A DNA stretch of 64,000 nucleotides from Kudoa neothunni (GCA_964304625.1 OZ199839.1:3410001-3474000); one strand, 5' to 3'. Shown: positions 1-11,587, counted from the stretch's first letter. Notes: generated by a model from the sequence alone, not told the origin. Numbers and translations are program-made.

Positions 1-1063
1 GAATGAAGACAAATCTTGGCGAGATTATCAATATTGGAGAGATTGCCTGCTTGAGAAGCTAAACAATACATAATTTCTCAATTGGATCACAACTAGAATG
101 AGTGCAGTGCGTACATGGAACAGCACCAGCTATATTTTTCACTTGTTCGTATCTATGATTTGGTACCAATATCTGATTATCGGAATCACACGAAGCAGAT
201 ACCAAACCAAAATCAATCAGTACATGTCTACATCACAACAATTCAATATACACACCCCCAAAAAGTATTTACTGTTTAGTGGAGTGACAATAGATAAAAT
301 TTGATGGTTTAACATCACGATGAACAATGCCAAATTTATGTACATGTCTTAATGCTACAAATAAGCTCATCATATATCGACGGATATCGTTGGAGGTCAT
401 TGAGTGGAAATATGTCTAGATGGCCATCGATAATCGACAGATTCAACATTAAATCAACTATAAGAGATTAATACCTGGAATTTATTATGCTCATAGTAGG
501 GCATAACAATAAAGATATTGTCGTGAAACCGTAAAGTAGTGATAATTGCAGAAATATTACATCGACCACTAGAACAAATAATCACCTACAACAACACACA
601 CGTAGAAAATCACCCCAACACTTGAAGACAACGTATCTCATTGATGCTTCTGCTTGGTTTACAAGTTGGTATTATGTGCTTGATAGCAACATAACGATTG
701 CTACATTTCCATGTGGCTTTATATACAGTACCAAATGAACCTACAAAGTGATGTGAGAATTAACCTAGTGGAACATTTGAGTTGAATGTGTCTATCCTAT
801 TCTAAAGGGATTGGGTGTGTAGTACGATAATCAATCCACACAACAGCACAATTTCTCACCCAACAACAATAGACTGTGGTCGCTGGAGAAAACCCCAATT
901 GAAAATGTACACACATCCACATACACATTAACAACACAACAAGATAACAATAAATACCACTAGCAGTACGACCACAAATATCAAAGACCAATCTTATCTG
1001 AGGAGCATACTTAGCCATCTGAAGGTTGAGATTATCGGGATCATTCTCCAAATAGTTATCCAT
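1..1063 (-). CDS. CDC7: CDC7-type kinase (DDK catalytic subunit), 5' part; runs off the left edge
   Basis: CDC7 with Dbf4 phosphorylates MCM proteins to fire replication origins in the nucleus. I read five exons on the minus strand: 1063-958, 740-614, 568-475, 415-273 and 227-about 65, with introns of 217, 45, 59 and 45 nt whose phases agree. The glycine loop GSFGTVYKA is followed by VAIKH (catalytic Lys) and IIPT..PSR, which is typical of CDC7. Next come FIVMPYYEH, the strongly CDC7-like catalytic loop FGIVHRDVKPSNFIY and the magnesium motif LIDFG. A cysteine cluster (CTHC..C......C) matches the zinc-binding cluster before the activation segment. Only about 25 residues separate DFG from this cluster, far fewer than the roughly 150 in the human protein. 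ATG at 1063 is the first ATG of the open frame; the longer frame to 1129 opens only with GTG. The C-lobe lies outside the window. Confidence 0.88.
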
Positions 1064-1186
1064 TTTGAGTCGGTTTAAATTGACAGGTTGGTGAGCGTTG
1101 GAGCAACAGAGACGTACTGGTCTTTGCACTACAGCACTTAATCCTATTGTGTTGGCTGACGAAGATTTTCGTTGGGTATTTCGTGT
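1064..1186. promoter_or_regulatory. Short shared 5' region between two divergent genes
   Basis: Only 123 nt lie between the proposed ATG of CDC7 (minus) and the proposed ATG of the unidentified plus-strand gene, so both promoters and 5' leaders must overlap or sit inside the neighbouring transcripts. I see no clear TATA box or other named site. That this is a bidirectional promoter is inference from the spacing alone. Confidence 0.4.
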
Positions 1187-1762
1187 ATGAAGTTCGGTGC
1201 TCTAGATAAAGACTATTCAGTAGTGGAAACGTTTCTTCTCGAATTGTTCCAGTGCAATCGAGATCATGAGAAATCCTCTCTAAATGATGATCGATCAAAT
1301 TCAACCTCCACACATGTAGTCAATGCACTAATGAATGTGTTGTGTTTTATTTTAATGGTTAGATTGATCCAAAAACGACACACAAATCTCTTTCCACTCA
1401 GGCTTCAACTGGAAAAAATTCCAATCAACTAGGATCTAATAATGTGGAAATAAATTCCAATCCCACCGGTATCATAAATTCTAATAATTACTATGGCATT
1501 TGAGCTACCGACTTTTCTTTAACCTAGCATTCAATTCAAGTGGGAAAAATTTTAACGCCAGATCACCGTCACATATTACTAAGGTGAGTGCACACCTCTT
1601 GTTTACATGAAACTAACGTTTATGTGTGCCGATTAGGATCAATACAAAGCTAATGACTACAATAGTGATGAAGTGCAAAAACGTCTACGTCCGTTGGATG
1701 TAATTTTTTGCGGTAGTATATCGAGCGTATTGTTAAATCTTATTAAAATGCAAAACAACTAA
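1187..1762 (+). CDS. Unidentified 145-residue protein, four exons
   Basis: Exons 1187-1336, 1363-1468, 1528-1583 and 1637-1762 join in frame to 146 codons including the stop. The introns are 26, 59 and 53 nt; the second ends in a good pyrimidine tract (TTTTCTTTAACCTAG). The protein starts MKFGALDKDYSVVETFLLEL, has a middle rich in Asn, Ser and Thr (likely disordered), then a charged stretch (DEVQKRLRPLDVIF) and a hydrophobic tail. I see no signal peptide and no domain I can name. It is transcribed divergently from CDC7. The 26-nt first intron is at the low end of what spliceosomes accept, but without removing it the frame runs into a stop. The gene model is plausible from phase agreement; the function is unknown. 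Confidence 0.5.
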
Positions 1763-2399
1763 TTCAATTAATCTTTTTAACCTTGTGCGTGCCGAATTTA
1801 CGTTAACTCGTATGAAATCGTTGTGGTGCTCGGGAAAAATTAAATATGCTTAATTTTGGGAATACACTTGTATTATTATTATTAGTTATTTTACTAGTGA
1901 ACGTTATTGTGATGAAAATAATACTTGCGCTTGCGTAAAAATATAGGATTATAATTGGTCAGGTTTATAGACATTACCTTGACATAATTATTGAGTACTA
2001 AACAATAGAAATTGTATAACTATAAATTTTAATAATTGAATGTGAAAGTGTACGCTTTATTCGATGATAAATTTTCGTATGCAAGGCGAACAATATCTCT
2101 TTTTTACGTTAATGAATTGGACTTAATTATAAAGCGGCTGCGTCCATTGGTCCGTACAAATCCGGTTTATTGTCGTTTGAGGAATCCATTTTAAATTATA
2201 ATCCCTTTATCTGTTATTATAGTAGATTATATGTTAATATGTAAAAAATGAAAGAATCTAACATATGTGGGAACCTATGTTAGATGTCTCCACTTAATCT
2301 GAGTAACAAATTGTTATTCTTGTAATATAAACTAGTAAATGCTTTTTTTACTACGGGGGTTTACTCTCTATTTGGGGAATTTTTACTTTGACCTACTTC
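1763..2399. other. AT-rich intergenic stretch
   Basis: No frame or splice pattern that I can support. Around 2130-2155 there is a short stretch (CATTGGTCCG) resembling the terminal repeat of the element at 10371-11565, too short to call an element. Confidence 0.4.
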
Positions 2400-3130
2400 A
2401 GAGTGATACTGGGATACAGGAAAATATTGGAAGATGAAAGTAAAAAAATCTGTCGATTAATAGTAGATGAGGGTAAAATCCAAACTTAGGCCGAAAAATT
2501 TTATAAGCGTTTCAACGGCTCATGGCGTAAATAAGTAACATGAAACTGAAAACAACGCCACCATTTAAAAGGGGACGCAAGTTTAATGACGACAAAGAAA
2601 TTACATGACATTGTCAATGACAATTACACGTTATCTATTTCACATATGACCAATAAATTAGAATTATTAGTGAAACAACAGCTGACAGATGGTGTAAAAT
2701 TAAGAATATTGCATTCAAATTAATACGGAATGTTCCACCGTTCCGAAATTCCGATCTAACCAAAAACAAGACCAAGACCTATCGGAAAGATTTCGTTGAA
2801 CAGTATGGCAATATTACAATACAAACAGGGTACCGAAAACTTGTTTTTATTGATGAAAACCCCTTTAATTTGTACAAGCCCTGCATTCACGGCCAAACAA
2901 ACATTTAGGGATGATTGTTACACCAAATCCAATTGTGCAGAATACCAGGGGACAAAGCTTCGATATGATTATTGATGCTTCCACAATGGGAGTTGTTCAA
3001 ATCGAAATAAGTTTCCGGTAATAAATACTGATACCTTCCAAGGCTTGCGCTTACTATGATAAAATCGTTGGTGGGGATGACGTTTTTATCGTAGTAATGG
3101 ATGGGTATTGTAAAATTCCATCATATTGAG
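2400..3130 (+). mobile_element. Tc1/mariner-superfamily transposase relic
   Basis: Broken plus-strand frames spell a DDE transposase of the Tc1-like kind. A helix-turn-helix part (RICRLIVDEGKIQT, later TLSISHMTNKLELL) is followed by the catalytic core: KLVFIDENPFNLYK (first Asp), HGQTN, then QSFDMIIDASTMGVV and VFIVVMDGY (second Asp region). Several stops and shifts break the reading, so it is dead. I could not locate terminal repeats. The family is established; the exact subfamily is not determined. Confidence 0.65.
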
Positions 3131-3266
3131 AATATAGTTAGAGAATAATGCTAATTATTATTTTGTAATTTAATTGCTTCATATTGGTTTTTTATGCAAT
3201 TTCCGAAATTGATTGTCGATATTTCCGAAATAGGAGAACACCCGGTAGTAACTATTTTTTAATTTT

Positions 3267-4420
3267 TTAACCTTCCGATACCAACTGAGGTATTTGAGAG
3301 ACCCCATATTGTATATTTTGTTTCATTATCCAAAAATTAACGTCTGATAGTTTTCAAAGTTTCAGAATATCTCTAATACTATTATTTCGACATTTTATCC
3401 TAAAAAGGCATTTATAATATAATTAATTCCAATACTGAATAGATACCAAAATATTACTATAGTTAATTTTGAATGCATCCGACTACTTTTCTAATTTTAT
3501 ATATTTGTTTTATGAATATCAAAAATAGCTTTGATAATCGAAAAATTTAATAATATACGTTCCGTTGTGTGAAAAATGATGCCCTTTCTAAATATTACCG
3601 TCAATGGATTAACCAGGCTTAATCCACCTAAGCCACGCACATTAACCTCATTGCGAATATTTAGGTAGCATTTATCAAATAAATTTTTTGAGACATTCAT
3701 AATATTTAGTATGAGACTAGACCAAACCACTGATGGATAATGTTGAAAAACTTATTGAGGATTTTTCCTCTGTAGTTAATGATAGTTGCTCAGAATATGA
3801 AATATCTGAATCAGATGATTGTGGTATTAGTGATATAAATAGTGATGAAGATTTTCAAAGCATCGTTAATTTAAGCTCGATTAGACCCCAATAATGCGTC
3901 TATCTTTTCTTCCCCGTCTGATCTTGAATGGTCCAAAAGAATTTGTTCGAAAACTAAATCACATAGCATTGTTACTTCACCCTCAGGCATTTTAGAGGAA
4001 GCAAAAATATAACGCCCATTTTTTATGCCTTTCAATTGTTTATGTCGAAAGCCATAATTGATGAGATGGCAAAATACACCAACAAATATTGCGAAGAAAA
4101 TAACCCAGAGAAACACAAAATATCCAAAGATGAAATAAAGGCATTTATAAGCGTATTAATTGATGTTGGGCGTTCAAATGATAAGATGCTTGCTTAGAGG
4201 AATATGCGGGATGGAGGCCCATTTATTCAAACAACTGTTCTTCTCCACAGTGTGATGTCCAGAAACAGGTTTACTTATATTTATGGGAAATTCGTTAACA
4301 TTTGTAATGGTTCCATTGAAGACTTATATTATATTCTGTGGGTTTATTATGTATATTGAACGTTAGCTTACAGATCGCGTGACAATAGCCAGTAGTTTTC
4401 TTGACGAATATTATTATATT
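3267..4420 (+). mobile_element. piggyBac relic, N-terminal part
   Basis: A TTAA followed by CCTTCCGATACC at 3267 looks like a piggyBac left end and resembles the TTAACCTTC end of the piggyBac at 60306. From 3732 a plus-strand frame starts MDNVEKLIEDFSSVV with an acidic N-terminus. It continues through broken frames to KYCEENNPEKHKISKDEIKA and FISVLIDVG, the typical start of the piggyBac transposase core. The rest of the transposase and the right end are missing, probably lost or cut away by the element that begins near 4577. Confidence 0.6.
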
Positions 4421-4919
4421 TGTAGCACATCGAATCCTCAGCAAAATAAGGATAGATTTCTTCAATGTTTATTAAAAAATATGGGATTGCATTATTCACA
4501 TTATTGAGGAAAACCTCAATTTCATTCTCTTTGATGATTGTTTCACCTGTCGTTACTCTATCAACTACACTAGTTCGTTAACTCTTAAAAGCAATCCTTG
4601 GGCTCCTCAAACTCATCTCTTTATTATTTTGTTGTAAATTTTTCGGTGATGGAAGTATCCAGCTCCAAAAATTCGACATCTTCCCGTGCACACGCATTCC
4701 CGATTGTTTTATAATTTAATTTAACACATTTTTAAAATATTAAGTGATCACAAATCAGACCAAAATTTTTATTCTAAAGAGTTGCAAAAAATCACACTTC
4801 GGCAACAATCGGACAGCACGCAATGTAATATGCATACCTTTTCATAACCTTTTTCAGCCTAATTTGTCATAAATAATTCATGAAATTTATATTTTTAATT
4901 CTTATAATATTGTCAAATA

Positions 4920-5960
4920 CATGGGGTGATCAAAAAGTATCGAGATTTTTTAAATAAAATAATATATACAAATATATAATGAATTTTTTTTAATCTCCTT
5001 CGAATTACTCTCCGTCTGCATCAATATATTTTTTCCAGCGTTGCTTCCACTGAAGGAATCATTTTAAAAAATCATTTTTATTCAGCGTCTTAAGCTGCTC
5101 CATCGCATTCTGTTTTATTTCCTCAATGGAGTGGAATCTTCTTCCTTTAAGTTGGAATTTAATTTTTGGGAATAGAAAAGTCGCATGGAACAGGATCTAA
5201 TGAGTGTGGAGGATGCTGTAACTGAGGAACGTTCATCTAGATTAAAAAATCTTGAATTTTTAAAGACTTGTGTGAGGGGGCATTATCGTGATGTAGTATC
5301 CAACGTCCCGACGAATAGCATCCCGTAAATTCCGCAAAACTCTGAAGTAATACTCACTTGTAACTGTACAAGCTTCAGATGCGTATTTATAATAAATTAT
5401 CCCCTGGATATCGAAAAATACTGTGAGTAACACTTTAATTTTACTCCGAACTTGGTGGGTCTTCTTTGGTCTGGGCGACGATGGTGTTTTCCAAATGGAA
5501 GATTGAACTTTTGTTTCGGGATAATAACCATAAACCCATGTTTCATCACCTGTTACAATAAAATTCATGAATTCATCGTCTCTTGATGAGCGTTGAAGTA
5601 ATAAGCCGCAATTCTTTTCGATCGGACGTGAGCACTCGCGGGACAAATTTGACGGCAACTCTTCTCGTGCGAAGATCATCATTCAAAATAGCTTGACATG
5701 ATCCAAAAGATATTTCAATATCATTAGAATTTTCCCCAATGATAAGTCTACGTTCGGAATCGATCATATCCATAACATCATTAATCTTTTCATGATTTCT
5801 GCTAGTTGAAGGTCGACCAGAACGATCCAAACTATCAATCGAATTTCTACCTTTTTGAAATCGTTTATGCCACCCAAACACTCTACTTCTCCTCATGGAA
5901 TTGTCTAAAAATGCTTTTTGAATCATTTCATAAGTCTCGATACTTTTTGGTCAGCTCATG
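4920..5960 (-). mobile_element. Mariner element nested in the Merlin left arm
   Basis: Inverted ends CATGGGGTGATCAAAAAGTA (from 4920) and the reverse complement of the sequence ending at 5960 (CATGAGCTGACCAAAAAGTA) are flanked by TA on both sides (4918-4919, 5961-5962). Removing the element restores the left-arm sequence TCAAATATGTTCT, which is also what the right arm has, so the insertion point is exact. It is 1041 bp, shorter than the usual 1.3 kb, so internally deleted. Confidence 0.8.
5260..5926 (-). pseudogene. Mariner transposase, broken
   Basis: The minus-strand pieces read VFGWHKRFQKGRNSIDSLDR and SGRPSTSRN (helix-turn-helix and linker). The catalytic core follows: FIVTGDETWVYGYYPETK, SSPRPKKTHQVRSKIKVLL and TVFFDIQGIIYY, typical of mariner. 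The first half and second half are in different frames that overlap near 5573-5682, and the last catalytic part ends early, so it cannot encode a full enzyme. Confidence 0.8.
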
Positions 5961-6779
5961 TATGTTCTGTGAATTATTAATAAAATTGAACCGAAAGGAT
6001 ATATGCCAGTTATTTTTTGTGTTTTTTAACCTTAACTTTTCATTTTCTACGTTAACGACTCCGAATTGTTACTTGAAAATTTATTTTTTAGTTCATGTAT
6101 TTTTTTGGTGTACTAATATTAAATGTATAACGGTATACCGAACAAACCATATTGAAGAAATTGAAAAACTTATGATATTACAAACAATATAATGAATAAT
6201 TCGTTAACTATTTATACTTAGATTATAAATAAGTCAAAAATAAATTACTTAATGTTGATTTGTACAAATATATTGACTACTTTGAGGAACGATCCGTGAT
6301 AACTATAATTCATAGTTAATGTATTGTATAATCATATTGATTATCAAGACTGAGAAACAATTGAGTCAAAAATTAAAAATTTGTTTTTCTTAAAAAAAAT
6401 TCATAATCTAATTTCATTTATAAGGAAAAATTATTTTTTCATTAATAAAGCCTTCGCGGTAAATCATAAACATATATTTTTATTTATTATCATTAAACGA
6501 AAATACGCGAGAAATCTCAAATATATTTATTGCAAATATAATTTTAATTTTATAGTTAATACTAATATGGTAAAATCTAAAATTATGTTGACAAATATCA
6601 GTATATAAAAGATTAAAGGAATCAAAACACAAATATTTTGTTTCACTAGCTATTATTTAATTGGTAAATAATAGCGATCGCTGTTAAAATATATTCGAAG
6701 AAATTCCAATATCCTTTATGAATGGAACGCGACCATGATTCATGTAGGTTGGAATCCAGCTGATTTCGTGGCACACCGT

Positions 6780-7796
6780 TCATTTTCCGAATGAGTTTTG
6801 TTTTGAGGTGATGCCACACAACCTCGATCGTATTAGTATGGTAACCCTCTGGAGTGACATACTCTTTGACTGATTAACGGTTATATGGTTATAGCCGTAA
6901 ATTCGGAGAGAGGTGTACCCCAACCACTCGTCAGTATAGATTGTAGTCCCGTTTTCAACTTCCTGCAAGACGAGTTGGGTCAACGTTCGTTTATCTTTTT
7001 TTTGGACAATAAAAAATCTAGATTCTAACAATTTGCGTTCGCCATCTTCATCGACAGAGCATTCGCAAATGCCAACAACCCCAGGCCATTTATTCTGTAA
7101 CCATACCTTTCATTTCTCCGCTGACGTCTCAAAGGAGTCGCTCCACGGAATAACCTACTCCTTAAGAAATAGTTAGGGGTGGTCAACCATCTGTCCATGC
7201 TTAAAAATCTTCCCCGGTTGTTTTTACGGCGACCCCTTATAAACATTCGTCAATTTCGACGATTCGATTTTCTCCGCCAATTTAATTTTCTCGCGTCGTT
7301 GGAACATTTTATAACAAATATTCCTCAACGCTGAATACCAAAATGTAACGGTTTTCTCGGTTATTTGAGTTCATGCCACCACCCTGCATCTTTGCTCTTC
7401 AATACACCAAAGGTATATTAACTCAAATAGCTGAGACACCGCTAATTTGGATACATTCGTCCCCACCGCGTTATTGATGTCAGAGAAGGTAGAGGTCCTG
7501 GGTGAAAAATGCGTTCTACAATCACTCCTAAAATTAATATTTTAAAAACTATACATAAAATAAATGTACTTTGAACATGTATACGAGTATTTCTCAATAT
7601 CATCGTCACAAAGAGCGATTGAAGTATTGTTTCTTTTTCTCGTTGTAACTTGGAGGCATAGAGTGTTATACCTGTGGCAATCCTTGCACCGAGCAGGCAT
7701 TTTTTGTAATAGACTCTTATTCGCCAGGTAAGTAAATAGAGCATTCAGGTTAAACAAAAGTTTATAAAATTGACGCTGAAGTGAAAATTCCGCCAT
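6780..7796 (-). pseudogene. Merlin/ISXO2-like transposase, broken
   Basis: The minus-strand frame starts at 7796 (MAEFSLQRQFYKLLF) next to the right arm, followed by a Cys-rich start (KMPARCKDCHRYN) like the zinc-ribbon N-terminus of IS1016/ISXO2 transposases. The catalytic part is best seen at 7030-6800: LLESRFFIVQKKDKRTLTQL, then NGTTIYTDEWLGY and GYNHITVNQSKS, matching the family pattern of PGTTI.SD.W..Y followed by H.TVNHS. Frames change several times in between, so the gene is dead. Confidence 0.65.
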
Positions 7797-8040
7797 CGAA
7801 AAAACTTTTGTTGATCGGATTAAATTATAAAAACATATAAATTTTTAAATTTAACGTGAGGTACAAATATAACAGTTAATATTACATCTATAATTATCGA
7901 AAATTCAAAACACGACTAAGTAAAATATCCCCTATCCTGTGTGATTCTTTAATCGCGAGAACATATTTGATAATATTATAAAAATTAAAAATATAGATTA
8001 CGTAAATTATTTATGACGAATTAGGCTGAAAAATGTAATG

Positions 8041-8070
8041 AATATGCATGCGCGTTACGCAACGCGCATG
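8041..8070. repeat. GC-rich hairpin in the Merlin right arm
   Basis: ATGCGCGTT and AACGCGCAT are perfect inverted copies separated by ACGC, in an otherwise AT-rich neighbourhood. The other arm has only a decayed counterpart near 4820-4840. It is probably part of the transposon's subterminal structure. Confidence 0.55.
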
Positions 8071-8360
8071 TCATATTGTTATCGGGGCGTGATTTTTTTA
8101 AACTCTTTAGAATCAAAATTTTGGTCTGGCGTGTGATCATCCAATATCTCAAAAATGTGTTAAATTTGATTATAAAAAAATCAGAAATGTTCGAGAACGG
8201 GAAGATGCCGAATTTCATACTTTTTAAAAAAGTATTGTCTATCGACCGATATAATTAGAGCAGTCATTTCTGGCGATAAATACATCAAATATAACCAATT
8301 GTACGACAAAATAACGGAAAGGTGGATGTGCGGATCCAAGGGTTATCCTTAAGAGTTAAT

Positions 8361-9236
8361 AATGGAGTATCTAGAACACGCGCAATTTCGTTAATTTTCA
8401 CACACGTACCCCAAGTTTATTTGTATAAATATATACATATCAAATGAATCTAAAAAATTATTCAAAATTAATTAAATGGTTCATTATAAACTCCAGAGAA
8501 CCATCCAATGCTTATAAATTTTATATTTATAATAATATTCTTTGTAACTAAAATATTTATATTAACAAAATTCCGTTTTAAACGTTTATTCCAAGTGAAA
8601 AGATATGTTATACTTTCAAGCTTATCGAAATCGGCGCGCGTGAAATTAAATTAAAAGTTAATGTGTATTCGTAAATTTTTATTTTGAAATATTTTTCCAT
8701 AATAGCATGGTTTGGATTCTGTTATAAATAAATTGATATAATTTTGAATTCGTTTATTTTTACCTTATTTTTTAAAATAGAGGAAATAATCTAAGAACGC
8801 AGTTATTATTTAGTCCTTTTCATTATTTCGCTCTCGAATATTTATCTCCAAGCCCCTAGGATTGATATATATTGGCCACCTGCTGTAGTAATAATTCTCT
8901 ATGAATTTTTTGGTAAAAACACATAAAAATAACTCCTCCCTGAGATTATTAACTTAAATTAGCATAAGGGACTGAGGACCACCAATTACACATCACGCGC
9001 GAAACAATAAAAATTATTTTAACTTTTTTTCAGCAAAAATTAGAAATATCTATAAATTAACAATAAATATATTTAAATTATTTGAAGGCCACTTATCTGT
9101 ATTACGCTGTCGCATGCATTTATTGTAATAATTTCTAATTTCATCGATATAGGATACACCTGACACCTCTAGGATAGACAGCTTTCCAGTGAAATGTAAG
9201 TTCCAAATCAGCAATTCTTCCTTACTTATTGTTACA
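8361..9236. other. AT-rich stretch without a supported gene
   Basis: I see no coding pattern. The last 100 bases should contain the promoter and 5' leader of the RRM gene starting at 9237. Confidence 0.4.
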
Positions 9237-10244
9237 ATGGAACCGCAATATTCATATTTTTTAGTTTCTCATCCGTCGAATACACCTTCGCACGTATGTG
9301 AATTGTTAGGTTGGTTGTGATAGTGTCTAATCCCTTTATGTCAATTAGTTCAATACTATCTTCGTTAAAGGAGCCAATATTACACAAGATTCTCTCGAAA
9401 AATTGTTTTCTAGTGAGTGTTTGTGTTTTTGTATTAACTTGTCGATTTTTATCTAGGTGCCGTGAATATTTCTAAAGATAAAAGAAAAAGGTATGAGAAA
9501 AAAATATTGTGTGTATTATACACATGCTCACCGCTCAAACAGAAAAACGTTTATTGGTTTTTCAAATTCATTCTCATGCGTGAAATTTTACTTTGATATC
9601 CCTTAATACATTAACGATAAAAAATGTGAAAATAATTATATCTAACAGTTTTTGTTTGACTGAGGATTTATGTCTATTACAAAAAGTTAAATCCAAATAA
9701 AATATATCCGCCAGGCGCATGCGCATATGTTTTTTGGGATTAAATTTATTAACATGATTTTTTTAACTTGAGTGTAATTGTTACTAATAATGTGTGGCTG
9801 TTGTCGTAATGAGTGAGCGTAATATCATTTACTAATTTTTTTACTAATTTTTAAACTTTAGTGGTTGTTTCTACGTACGTTTTAAATCCCAACAAGAAGC
9901 TATCACTGCGCTAAATGTAAGTGGTTTATTATCCAGTTAGTTTTTCGCAGTTTCACCTCAATTTTTGACGTCCACTTATTACTACAGATGAATGGGGACA
10001 TGATTAATGGTTCAACTCTTCATATATCTGTTGCAAGAGTATCCAACCGCAGTGGAGGCAACAATAGTAATAATAGGTAGAGTTTATTGTGTGTTGACTG
10101 CGGCTAACATTGGTGGGTAGATTATCAAATACACAAACCAACACTTCCACATCTACGAACCCCGAAATCAATCAAACGGAACAAAGACAACCTGCTCAAC
10201 ATCACTCCACAAATGATTATAATCAGGAAGCTAATTTTGATTAA
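9237..10244 (+). CDS. Small RRM protein, NELF-E-like
   Basis: Six exons (9237-9293, 9349-9412, 9457-9490, 9862-9916, 9988-10076, 10121-10244) join to 141 codons including the stop, with consistent phases and one long intron (371 nt). The product has one RNA-recognition motif: FNTIFVKGANIT (RNP2), SGCFYVRF (RNP1 with aromatic residues), QQEAITALNMNGDMINGSTL and HISVAR. An Asn/Thr/Gln-rich tail follows. The arrangement NT.FV.G...T...L..LFS with a short loop before RNP1 resembles the C-terminal RRM of NELF-E, the RNA-binding subunit of the factor that pauses RNA polymerase II. NELF-E in vertebrates is much longer (about 380 residues), so this would be the RRM alone. A generic RRM protein is the alternative. 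The region between LFS and VNISKD is a few residues shorter than usual. Confidence 0.62.
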
Positions 10245-10370
10245 AAGTATTATTTCATGTTTTTGTGTATAATTTATTTGTTGGTCGCCTTCTACGCCTA
10301 TAATTGCGTTCAGTATGTTAATTTTTTAAGTACGATTTTTGTTTAGTTCGATTTTAAATATTTAAATTGG

Positions 10371-11565
10371 CAGTGTCTATTGGCCGGAACAAATTGATTT
10401 ATTTAATTTTCGAGCTTTTCATTATAGTAAATCTGCGTTGTCTGATATAAAACAACTTGCAAGTGCTTACTTAATTTTTTTATCGGTTAAAAATATTCTG
10501 TATTATGTAATATGGTTTCGACTAAATGGACCGTAAAAAGTCTTTTTATTGAGTTTATGAGTTATTTATTTATTCATATGAACATTTTTAGTTCTGATTT
10601 AACTTTTAATTATCTATGTAATTAAAATTTTTATTGTAATAGTTTTAATTTTATTGTAACGTACGTTGATTTGATTGTAATCATCCCCTAATGTTGTAAT
10701 ACAAAATTATTGTAAAAAAATGTAGGATTTTTCACCAGACCAAAAACATAAAGTATATAGTTGTTGTATTTAAAGATATTTGGTTATAGCAAAAGAAAAA
10801 TTTTGATTTTACTCCTATGCGCGTGTTTACGAAATGGGATTGCCTGAACTTAATAATACGATTTTTCAAACCGGAAATACTTTTAGCATTTTTGGTGAGT
10901 TAAAGTTGAAAATAATCTTCCAAATATGAATAAAATTGTTATAGTGGATAATAACAACTATATATTTTAATTGAGAACACTAAATTTCAACTAGTATCGT
11001 CAAAATTCAGTTTGTATGCAAAGTCTAAATAAGGGAATATGCGAAGTGTCCTGATTAGGTGACATTAAATTAAGTATGAATCAATAAATTGAATTTATTT
11101 TCAAATATAAAAATCATATTCACAACATATGTTTAAATTGAGTGATATTATACCGATATTATAAAAAATATCAATTCGAAAATATTGAAAACACCAAATA
11201 ACATGATTACAACAATGAATCCATTTAAAACTATGAATACAACACGGATATATCATATCAGAAAATTATTATTGCACGATACGTGGAACGAATAAATTTC
11301 TTACTGATGAAAAATCATAAAAACATTTCATTCAAATGTTAAACAAGTTTATGAAGAAAATGGAGCATTTACAGCGATAAATTACAATAATGATGAGGAT
11401 AGGTCTTTCCTAAGTAACGCCTTATATCACAGATTCCTAAAGACAAAATTCTTTTATATTTTTCACATTAATATATAATCCATTCTAATAATTTGTTGAC
11501 TCATTAAAATTTAAAAAGAATCCACTAAATAAGTAAAAACAATTTGTTCGGACCAATAGACACTT
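10371..11565. mobile_element. Non-coding DNA transposon with TIRs
   Basis: The left end CAGTGTCTATTGGCCGGAAC and the reverse complement of the right end (AAGTGTCTATTGGTCCGAAC) match over about 26 bases with few differences. No transposase frame is visible in the 1.2 kb between them. A similar end occurs at 63424. The TIR style recalls Tigger/pogo-like families, but this is a guess. Confidence 0.55.
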
Positions 11566-11587
11566 CCATATAAATTACCATATACAA

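Larger units (their letters stand above)
4577..8360 (-). mobile_element. Merlin/IS1016-type DNA transposon with very long inverted arms
   Basis: The outer parts are inverted copies of each other. The left arm (from 4577, for example TCAGACCAAAATTTTTATTC near 4756) matches the reverse complement of the right arm (ending near 8360, containing GAATCAAAATTTTGGTCTGG near 8110). Similarity runs for some 400-550 bases per arm once the nested mariner is discounted. Between the arms lies a broken transposase on the minus strand. Outer ends and target duplication are not settled: similarity fades beyond 4577 and 8360. Without the mariner the element is about 2.7 kb. Confidence 0.6.

Noticed and set aside
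797-1129. Minus-strand 110-residue open frame
   Set aside because: Only its start (codons from 1063 to 958) is CDC7 exon 1; the rest is intron read-through.
5806-6608. Plus-strand frames 5806-6192 and 6381-6608
   Set aside because: The first is the antisense of mariner plus AT-rich flank; the second is low-complexity Phe/Ile/Lys sequence inside the Merlin element.
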